Assembly (NCBI GenBank): GCA_013696695.1
Contig: JACCYD010001494.1
Coordinates: 1 to 23,288 of the forward strand
Direction: 5' to 3'
Source of the DNA: Deltaproteobacteria bacterium
GTDB taxonomy: Bacteria > Myxococcota_A > Polyangia > Haliangiales > Haliangiaceae
Length of the DNA stretch: 23,288 bases
Made by a program: the position numbers and the translations under genes. Every line of letters begins with the position of its first letter. Position 1 is the first letter of the stretch. Below the pieces are notes generated by a model, which did not search any database, was not told the DNA's origin, and saw only the letters and a list, made by a program, of their open reading frames with translations. Of the stretch, positions 8,301 to 14,453 are shown piece after piece.

Positions 8301-11300
8301 TCGAGGTCGAAGGCGTCCTCGGCTCGGAACGGTATCGCTCCGATGCCAAGGTGATCGAGAGCCAGAGCTGCGCGCTGACCAGCGGCAACGTGGCGGTCGA
8401 TTGCGCCTTCAAGCGCGGCGACTGGAAGACGGCGTACACCGCGACCGCGACGATCGCCGATGCTCGAGGCCGTGCCAACGTCGCGCAGCTCGACGTGCCG
8501 TGGTGGAGCCGCGACGACAAGAAGGATCTCGAGCTGGTGCCCGACAAGGCGACCTATCGGCCCGGTGACCGCGCGAAGATCGAGATCAAGTCGGCGATCA
8601 CGCCGGCCACCGCGATCGTGACGTTCGCGCGCCAGGGCGTGTTCGCGCAGAAGCGGATCGAGCTCGCCTCCGCGTCGACCACCGTCGAGCTTCCGATCGA
8701 GATCGGTCACATCAAGAACGTGTTCGTCCAGGTCGATCGCTACGCGAAGCGGCGCAAGCTGTCGAAGGGCAGTTCGTTGCCGCTCCCCGAGATGGTGTCC
8801 GCGGAGGTCAACCTCAAGGTCGATCTCGAGGCAGCGCGGCTCGACATGCGCACGCGTCCGCTCGCCAAGCTCGTGCAGCCAGGCGAGGAAGCGACGTTCG
8901 AGATCGATGTCCGCCACAGCGGCAAGCCGGTCGCCGGTGCCGAGGTCGCGTTGCTCGTCGTCGACGAAGCCGTGCTCGCGTTGTCGGGACGCTCGCACGC
9001 CGATCCGCTGTTGCCGTTCTATCGCGACGTCGGAGCGGGCTCGTCGCCGTGGACGACGTTCGGCCTGATCACGGATCAGGGATCGACGCTCGCCGGTAAC
9101 CCCGGCGTCGAGAAGTACAAGCTGTCGGGCGGCGGTACAGGTTGGGGCACGATCGGCACCGGCAGCTACGGCACCATGGGCCACGGCTCCGGCGGCGGTG
9201 GCTTGGGGTACGGCACCGGCGTAGTTGTCGCGCGCAAGGACTTCCGCGCCACCGCGGTGTTCTCGCCGACGCTCGAGACCGACGCCAACGGCAAGGTCTC
9301 GATCACCGTGAAGATGCCCGACAGCCTGACGCGATTCCGGATCGTCGCGCTCGGCGCCGCGTCCGGACAGTTCTGGGGCAAGGCGGAGAACACCATCGTC
9401 ACCCAGCGCAAGGTCAACGCGCGCACGGTGGCGCCGCGGTTCCTCTCGCAGGGCGATCAATTCTCGCTGCCCGTCGTCGTGCAGAACCTGGATACCAAGG
9501 CTCGCACCGTCGACGTCGCGGTGCGCGCGGCGAACTTGATCTCGCGCGGTCCCGCCGGCAAGCGGGTGACGATTCCTGCCGGCCAGCGCGCCGAGGTGCG
9601 GTTCGACTTCGGCACGCAGGTGCGTGGCAAGGCGGTGGTGCAGACGATCATGACGTCGGGTCCGTTCGCCGACGCTTCGAATGTCGAGCTCCCGATCTAC
9701 GAGCCCGCGACGACGGAAGCGTTCGCGACGTACGGCGTCGTCGAAGCCGAGCCGCAGCGCGAGCAGCTCGCGATCCCGACCAACGTGTTCCCCGATGTCG
9801 GCGGCCTCGAGGTCGAGGTCGCGTCGACGCAGCTGCAATCGCTGACCGACGCGTACTGGTACCTCTACGCGTATCCGTACGAGTGCGCCGAGCAGCGCTC
9901 CGGTCGGATGATCGCGACCGGGGCGATGTACGACATCCTCGACGCGTTCGGCACGCCGGGCCGGCCCACGCGCACGCAGATCGACGCGCAGCGCGCGAAG
10001 GATGTCGTGCTGCTCGGCAAGACGCAGAAGCCCGACGGTGGCTGGGGCTACTTCAGCGGCATGCAATCCGATTCGATGGTGACGATGCAGGTGCTGCACG
10101 CGCTCGCGATCAACAAGTCGCCCGGCGCCGTGATGTCGAAGGCGACGGCGTTCGTCACCAAGCAGTCGAACGCGCTGTTCGATCGCCTGGCGAAGTTGGC
10201 TGCGTTGCCACCCGCACGCCGCACGGATCGCGCGGAGCATCCGTACGTGGTGTCGCTCGCCGCGTTGTCACTGTCGACGATCGCCGCGACCGGAGTCGAT
10301 ACCAGGCCACGCGCCGAGAAGCTGCACGCGCTGGCCACCACCCTCGGTGCCTATCCCGTCGACGCCAAGGCGCGCGTGCTCGCGATCCTCGCCAAGCTGG
10401 ACCGCGCGAAACCGATTCGCACCAAGCTGCTCGCAGATCTCCTGTCCGCGACCCACGAGACCGCGTCGTCGGCGACGGTGACCGCGAGCTATGTCGAAGC
10501 CGAGCGCATGTTGCTGGTGTCGAGCACCAAGACCAACGCACTCGTGCTCGACGCGTTGATCAAGGAAGCACCGGATCACGCGCTGATCACCAAGCTCGCG
10601 CGCGGCGTGCTCGACGGTCGCAAGCACGGGCGCTGGATGTCGACGCAGGAGAACATGGTCGCGCTGCTCGCGATGCGCCGGTACTTCGACGTCTACGAGA
10701 AGGTCGCCCCGAACTACACCGGCAAGCTATGGCTCGGCACCGCGAGCTACGCCGAGCAGTCGTTCGTCGGACGATCGAGCGCGCGCGGCGTCGCGCAAGC
10801 GAGCTGGTCGACGCTCGCGCCGGGCACCACGCACGATCTGTCGTTCGTGCGCGATGGATCTGCCGGCCGGATGTACTACCGCGTCGGCATCGTCTACGCG
10901 CCGAAGCAGATCGATCTCCCGGCGCTCGAGAACGGCTTCGTCGTTCGCCGCTCGTACACCGCGGTGGACGATCCGAAGGACGTGATCAAGAACGCGGACG
11001 GCTCGTACAAGATCAAGCTGGGCGCGAAGGTGATCGTCACGATCGAGACGCTCAACACGACGACGCGTCATGCGGTCGCGGTGGTCGATCCGCTGCCGGC
11101 CGGTTTCGAAGCGGTCAACACCGCGCTCGCGACCTCCGAACGCCCCGCGGTCGTGGCGTCGTCCGATTCGTGGGACCACGTGAACATGCGTGACAACCGC
11201 AGCGAGGCGTTCGAGATGGAGCTCCCCGCCGGCTCGCACCGGTTCTCGTACACCGCCCGGGCCACCACGCCGGGCCGGTTCATCGCGGCGCCGGCGAAGG

Positions 11301-11365
11301 CGGAGGAGATGTACTCGCCCGAGACTTTCGGGCGCTCGACCGGAATGTTGGTGGTGGTCGAGTAG
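5315..11365 (+). CDS. Bacterial alpha-2-macroglobulin, thioester-containing lipoprotein
   Basis: 2016 residues from ATG 5315; TTG 5312 is a less likely start. The signal ends in an imperfect lipobox (AGGGC, Cys23), followed by a Pro/Ala-rich linker to about 150. Ig-like domains begin near 161 and 260. An MG2 domain begins near 709 (ALWYVTDDRFTYKPGESVYV). The bait-region-associated domain is near 1072-1160 (LVPDKATYRPGDRAKI). A Gly-rich loop lies at about 1271-1307, and the core A2M domain begins near 1309 (FRATAVFSPTLETDANG). The thioester motif C-A-E-Q (1524-1527, in YPYECAEQRSG) is intact, followed by an alpha-barrel segment (PDGGWGYFSG). Such proteins trap attacking proteases: cleavage of the bait exposes the thioester, which bonds covalently to the attacker. 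The frequent partner, penicillin-binding protein 1C, is not in this window. Confidence 0.93.
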   Translation: MKRARVRSLLCVWLAGTIAGGGCRTPATSIVANVPKAAVNTPAAIAAATTPTGRPQIQIEDEAAGKLTVTTADTRVESRDVVISNLSDAETRALHARMEPLPDLSAFNATAPTMRAPSQPPPKSGPAQPLAFVVPTGKAVTDAPITPAGKLVAPLQAPQITPTGEVRRESEIRVRFSEPMVPVAAVGTAAKPTVTITPPVTGTWRWIDTRVLQFTATPRLPMATDFEVTVQPGVEAISGAKLATAASQKFSTAPISIAGGYPNRAIRPDAPIVIRLDQTADVAKIASLLRVNAGTRRIAFTVSTLEAAKQLWTRDPSHAWDAKTADLVDGRYVVLAPQPTWPAGTGIQVSLPKNAPSKEGPRLSKEESFVKFDVVPPFKVLGIQCGDSEKPLLAGVRCPANNSLGVVFSNAIAASTYRAQKIQIVGQPFEDNAPSGAAVTVETPKPIGRAYQIAIDDGIADVHGQPMFGPRALGFTTGPEQFSPELDAPSGLHVLDPRFQIPQWVVRAEAVTSVRVQLYQVVPRDYFAYAAFEENPKLAPPGKRIHDKTYAIGGQDGANIRVDLRPGLDASGFGHLVAIATATPVPGRQPSSDGPDRDRAVAWIQVTKLGVSARLDADHINAWVSDITPQSTFLAPRANVGVSLLLAGDKTERPRATTDQLGHVAVEMLAPITRKPDVDPPSAVLLAQAGTDTAFAAIHRYERTQRVHDALWYVTDDRFTYKPGESVYVKGWVRWTHNGTNPMLALPKPNDTVRYGLHDSRGTKIASGTLQLTDQGGFDIEVALPKNVNLGQASFSFSTTGNGRDDSTRHPISIQEFRTPAYSVSLNDDVSHSGAAPLILGESIEMTASARYYAGGGLVGAGIEWNATMTTTRYSPPGWSMFEFDPPQPRQQRSYYRYRDDHSVRAQQGGSLSGASTATLAWGIAALPDRRPSILEVDSTVTDVDRMSIRASSRPILVHPSAYYVGLRLKPNTYDKLEAIVTDIDGNVINGVAIAIEVEGVLGSERYRSDAKVIESQSCALTSGNVAVDCAFKRGDWKTAYTATATIADARGRANVAQLDVPWWSRDDKKDLELVPDKATYRPGDRAKIEIKSAITPATAIVTFARQGVFAQKRIELASASTTVELPIEIGHIKNVFVQVDRYAKRRKLSKGSSLPLPEMVSAEVNLKVDLEAARLDMRTRPLAKLVQPGEEATFEIDVRHSGKPVAGAEVALLVVDEAVLALSGRSHADPLLPFYRDVGAGSSPWTTFGLITDQGSTLAGNPGVEKYKLSGGGTGWGTIGTGSYGTMGHGSGGGGLGYGTGVVVARKDFRATAVFSPTLETDANGKVSITVKMPDSLTRFRIVALGAASGQFWGKAENTIVTQRKVNARTVAPRFLSQGDQFSLPVVVQNLDTKARTVDVAVRAANLISRGPAGKRVTIPAGQRAEVRFDFGTQVRGKAVVQTIMTSGPFADASNVELPIYEPATTEAFATYGVVEAEPQREQLAIPTNVFPDVGGLEVEVASTQLQSLTDAYWYLYAYPYECAEQRSGRMIATGAMYDILDAFGTPGRPTRTQIDAQRAKDVVLLGKTQKPDGGWGYFSGMQSDSMVTMQVLHALAINKSPGAVMSKATAFVTKQSNALFDRLAKLAALPPARRTDRAEHPYVVSLAALSLSTIAATGVDTRPRAEKLHALATTLGAYPVDAKARVLAILAKLDRAKPIRTKLLADLLSATHETASSATVTASYVEAERMLLVSSTKTNALVLDALIKEAPDHALITKLARGVLDGRKHGRWMSTQENMVALLAMRRYFDVYEKVAPNYTGKLWLGTASYAEQSFVGRSSARGVAQASWSTLAPGTTHDLSFVRDGSAGRMYYRVGIVYAPKQIDLPALENGFVVRRSYTAVDDPKDVIKNADGSYKIKLGAKVIVTIETLNTTTRHAVAVVDPLPAGFEAVNTALATSERPAVVASSDSWDHVNMRDNRSEAFEMELPAGSHRFSYTARATTPGRFIAAPAKAEEMYSPETFGRSTGMLVVVE

Positions 11366-11460
11366 GTCTACCTCCGCGTCGGATCTCAGAAATCTGTCAG
11401 TTTTGGCCTGTGATCCCGCGAAGGTTCCGGATCGATGCTGGCCAAGTGACCGAAATTGCT

Positions 11461-11489
11461 TTGCCGCGATCCGGTCCATCCGTTGCAAT
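11461..11489 (+). promoter_or_regulatory. Candidate promoter of the propeller-diheme gene
   Basis: TTGCCG (11461-11466), a 17-base spacer and TGCAAT (11484-11489) form a sigma70-like pair, 4 of 6 matches each, ending 13 bases before ATG 11503. This would give a very short leader. An 8-bp inverted repeat (CCGGATCG 11427-11434, CGATCCGG 11467-11474) overlaps the spacer and could be an operator. Neither has independent support. Confidence 0.3.
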
Positions 11490-11502
11490 CCGGTGGTTAC
11501 GC

Positions 11503-13401
11503 ATGAAGATCCTACTGCCGCTATCCCTACTCGCAGTTGGTGCCTGTAACGACCACGGCTCCGTTCCCGCGCCGTTCGGCGTTCCCATCACCGGCGGCAC
11601 GATGCTCGTGTCGAAGGATGGCAAGCGAGCCGTCGTTGCCGATGCCGATCGCGATCGCATCGTCACCGTCGATCTCGTGACGGGCACCACCATCAACGAT
11701 CTTGCACTAGATTTGGGCGACGAGCCCGGTCGCCTGATCGAGGATTCGCGCGGCAACGTGCACGTCGCGCTTCGCCGCGGCGGCGCCGTCGTCACGGTTG
11801 GCACCGATGGCCAGCTGCTGCTCAAGCGGTTCGCCTGCACCGAGCCCCGTGGCATCGCCCACGATAGCGGCACCGATCTTCTCCACGTCGCATGCGCGGG
11901 TGGCGAGCTGGTGTCGTTCACCGCGGAGAGCGGCGCGGCGCCAGTGCGCTCGCTTCGCCTCGAGCGCGATCTCCGCGACGTGCTCGTCCAGGGCGCGAAC
12001 CTGGTGGTCACCAAGTTCCGCACCGCGGAAATTCTCACGGTCGATCCGGCCGGCAACATCGTCAACCGCGCCTTCCCGCCGACGGTGAAGCGCTTCGACA
12101 ACGGCTTCGGCGGAGGCCTCGAAGACGCGCCGCCCGCGCCGCCCGAAGACGGCACCGGCACCACCACCGGCTTCGACGCCGCGGCGTCCACCGCGTGGAA
12201 GACGATCGCCCTCAACGACGGCCGCATCGTGATGACCCACCAGCGCAAGACCAAGGAGACGCTCGACACCGAGCAGACCGGCGGTTACGGCGGTGGTTGT
12301 GGTGAGGCTCCCGTCGAGGATGCCGTCACGATGATCCGCCCGGGCCAGGCGCCCGTCGCGGTCGGTCAGATCGGCCGCGGCGCCCTGCCCGTCGATATCG
12401 CCGTCAGCCCGAACAACGACAAGCTCGCGCTCGTCGTCGCCGGTAGCCGCAACGTCAAGGTCGTCTCGATCTCGGCGCTCGAGACGCCGGACACCGACGA
12501 GTGCCGCCCGCCCGATCCGCCGAAGTGCGAAGAGGGTGAAGCGCCGACGCCGGGTGGTCCGCCGAACGACGGTCCCGGCATGGGTGGCGGTAGCGAGCCC
12601 GGTGGCGGCGGTTGCTGCACCGATAACGATGGCGACGGTCAGTGCGACGACAGCCCGCGCCTCGGCCCGCCGACGTCGGTGAGCTGGACGCCGAACGGTG
12701 ACCTCGTCACGTTCTTCCCCGAAGGCCCGGCGCTGACGGTTCAAGCCGGCGGCACGTCGATCCCGCGCATCATCAAGCTCCCCGGCGCCGCCGCGTTCGA
12801 CCCGGGTCGCAACGTGTTCCACGCGCAGACGGCAATCGGCCTCGCGTGCGCCTCGTGTCACCCGGAAGGTCGCGACGACGGCCTGACCTGGAACTTTGCT
12901 CAGTTCGGCGTCCGCCGCACGCAGAGCATCGCCGGTCACATCCTCGAGCGCGCGCCGTACCACTGGGCCGGCGACATGAATGATCTGCCCAAGCTGATGG
13001 ACGACGTGTTCTCGACGCGGATGGCAGGTGGCTTCCTCACCGACAACCAGAAGGCCGCGCTCGGTCCGTGGATGAACCGCATCCCGGCGCCCCCGCCGAT
13101 GGTCGTCAACGGTGAAGCGGCCCTGCGCGGTGCGGCGCTGTTCGAGTCGTCGGGCTGCAAGAGCTGCCACAACGGCGACGTGCTGAGCAACAACCAGCTC
13201 GTCAACGTCGGCACCGGCGGCAAGTTCAAGGTGCCGAGCCTCCTCGGTGTCGGCTCGCGCGCTCCCTTCATGCACGACGGTTGCGCGAAGACGCTGATGG
13301 ATCGCTTCGTCACCTGCGGTGGCGGCGATTCGCACGGCGCCACCTCGGCGCTGACGCAAGAGCAGCTGACCGACCTCGTCGAGTACCTCGACAGCCTGTA
13401 A
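11503..13401 (+). CDS. Lipoprotein: beta-propeller + cytochrome c peroxidase/MauG-like diheme domain
   Basis: 632 residues. The start at ATG 11503 is chosen over the longer frame at 11410 because the lipoprotein signal begins there (MKILLPLSLLAVGAC, Cys15). Residues about 25-330 resemble a YVTN-type propeller (SKDGKRAVVADADRDRIVTV and PVDIAVSPNNDKLALVVAG). An insert at about 325-390 is rich in Cys, Pro and Gly and holds an Asp-rich calcium-type loop (DNDGDGQCDD). The C-terminal part has heme sites CASCH (449-453) and CKSCH (552-556) and ends with KVPSLLGVGSRAPFMHDG, where Met590 is the expected heme ligand and the motif is typical of diheme cytochrome c peroxidases and MauG relatives. Likely a periplasmic or surface oxidase or peroxidase; its substrate is not evident. 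It follows the macroglobulin gene by 137 bases. Confidence 0.8.
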   Translation: MKILLPLSLLAVGACNDHGSVPAPFGVPITGGTMLVSKDGKRAVVADADRDRIVTVDLVTGTTINDLALDLGDEPGRLIEDSRGNVHVALRRGGAVVTVGTDGQLLLKRFACTEPRGIAHDSGTDLLHVACAGGELVSFTAESGAAPVRSLRLERDLRDVLVQGANLVVTKFRTAEILTVDPAGNIVNRAFPPTVKRFDNGFGGGLEDAPPAPPEDGTGTTTGFDAAASTAWKTIALNDGRIVMTHQRKTKETLDTEQTGGYGGGCGEAPVEDAVTMIRPGQAPVAVGQIGRGALPVDIAVSPNNDKLALVVAGSRNVKVVSISALETPDTDECRPPDPPKCEEGEAPTPGGPPNDGPGMGGGSEPGGGGCCTDNDGDGQCDDSPRLGPPTSVSWTPNGDLVTFFPEGPALTVQAGGTSIPRIIKLPGAAAFDPGRNVFHAQTAIGLACASCHPEGRDDGLTWNFAQFGVRRTQSIAGHILERAPYHWAGDMNDLPKLMDDVFSTRMAGGFLTDNQKAALGPWMNRIPAPPPMVVNGEAALRGAALFESSGCKSCHNGDVLSNNQLVNVGTGGKFKVPSLLGVGSRAPFMHDGCAKTLMDRFVTCGGGDSHGATSALTQEQLTDLVEYLDSL

Positions 13402-13419
13402 GCAACAGCGCTGGTGATG

Positions 13420-13452
13420 CGAGCCGCAGGCAACTGCGGCTCGTTTCGTTTT
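13420..13452 (+). terminator. Intrinsic terminator
   Basis: A perfect 10-bp GC-rich stem (CGAGCCGCAG / CTGCGGCTCG) closed by a GCAA (GNRA) tetraloop is followed by TTTCGTTTT, 19 bases after the stop of the propeller-diheme gene. This is the clearest terminator in the window. It faces the end of the convergent zinc-ribbon gene at 13456 and serves the + strand, since the other side has no T-run. Confidence 0.85.
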
Positions 13453-13455
13453 CGG

Positions 13456-14382
13456 TTAGCGAATCGCGCGCAGGTGCGCGTTCAGCTCGTAGAGCACGGC
13501 GGCCTGCAGTGCTTCGGGCATGTTGTCGGCGCGGATGTCGTCGATCGCGCGCTGCAACCGCTGCTGCTGGAGCGTGACCGTGAGGCCTTCGATGCTGGTG
13601 AGGATCTCGGAGATCTCGAGCTTCGACGCCGCGACGATCACGAGCTGGCGCTGGCCCATGTCGTCGAGCGCATCGAGGCCGCGTTGCAGCAGCGCGCGGC
13701 GTGCGACGGTGCCGGAGGTCGCCTCGATGCGGGTGACCCAGTCCTGGACCGTCGCCGGCGGCGGCACGACGACACTCGCCGCGGGTGTCGGCACGGCGAG
13801 GCGCGCGATGCGATGGCCCTCGATCAGTTTCTTGAGCGGGGCGCTCGGATTGGCGAGCAGCGAGGGATTTGCCTCGGCGAACCTCGCCGTGTAGGCGTGC
13901 GACTCGAGCTCGAAGGCGCTCGTCGTCCCCGACCAGCCGAGATAGGTGACGGCGCGACCGGGGCCGACGCAGGATTCGCCGCAGCTCTGCTTCGCCTTGG
14001 TGCGCCGGTGCTGGCGCGACAACCACGCGAGCGGCGCCGCGACCACGGCCACGCCGACGCCAACCGCGACGTGCACCGTCAGCGCGAGCACGATGCCGCC
14101 GACCAGGCCCGCGAGCATGATGCCGGCGGACGCGACCCCGGCGGTCTCCCACTTCGCGATGTGGGCGACGCAGCGATGGCAGTACGGCACGAGGAGCGAG
14201 CGAGCGGTGTCCGCCGCGATCGTCCGCTCAGGAGTGGCGGTGAGTGGGATCGCGAGCTCGGTCTCGGGGATGGCCCCACAACACGGACACTCGTGTGGGA
14301 TCGCGAACCGCCGCGAGGTGACCTCGACCAGCACCTGGCAATTGTCCCCCGGAGATCCGACTCCCGATCGTTCAAGGTTCAT
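13456..14382 (-). CDS. Zinc-ribbon membrane protein of unknown function
   Basis: 308 residues from ATG 14382. This start leaves a 71-base divergent region with the transporter, whereas the longer frame (14454) would overlap its start codon. The N-terminal part has two Cys pairs, CPCC (32-35) and CHRC (68-71), spaced as in a zinc ribbon. A long hydrophobic stretch at about 84-120, probably two membrane segments forming a hairpin, is followed by a basic stretch (RQHRRTKAKQ) and a Cys pair (CGESC). The C-terminal half is helical (residues about 220-308, LEISEILTSIEGLTVTLQQQ). No enzyme motif is seen. By layout it could be a membrane-bound regulator or assembly factor, but the function is unknown. 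Confidence 0.75.
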   Translation of the reverse strand: MNLERSGVGSPGDNCQVLVEVTSRRFAIPHECPCCGAIPETELAIPLTATPERTIAADTARSLLVPYCHRCVAHIAKWETAGVASAGIMLAGLVGGIVLALTVHVAVGVGVAVVAAPLAWLSRQHRRTKAKQSCGESCVGPGRAVTYLGWSGTTSAFELESHAYTARFAEANPSLLANPSAPLKKLIEGHRIARLAVPTPAASVVVPPPATVQDWVTRIEATSGTVARRALLQRGLDALDDMGQRQLVIVAASKLEISEILTSIEGLTVTLQQQRLQRAIDDIRADNMPEALQAAVLYELNAHLRAIR

Positions 14383-14453
14383 CGGATTGCATGAGATCTG
14401 CCAGATCGTGCCCGCGCTGCATCGCGGCATGCGCCTTGCCTGGTTCGACCACA

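Noticed and set aside
7592..10240. An 882-residue open frame on the minus strand inside the macroglobulin gene
   Set aside because: It is a shadow of the high-GC gene on the opposite strand: very Arg/Asp/His-rich, no domain, and the + strand frame has clear A2M domains. The same applies to the long minus frame at 5822-7588 and the + frame at 9142-11193.
11707..13359. A 550-residue minus-strand frame inside the propeller-diheme gene
   Set aside because: The composition is typical of an antisense shadow, and both CXXCH motifs, the signal peptide and the terminator support the + strand gene.
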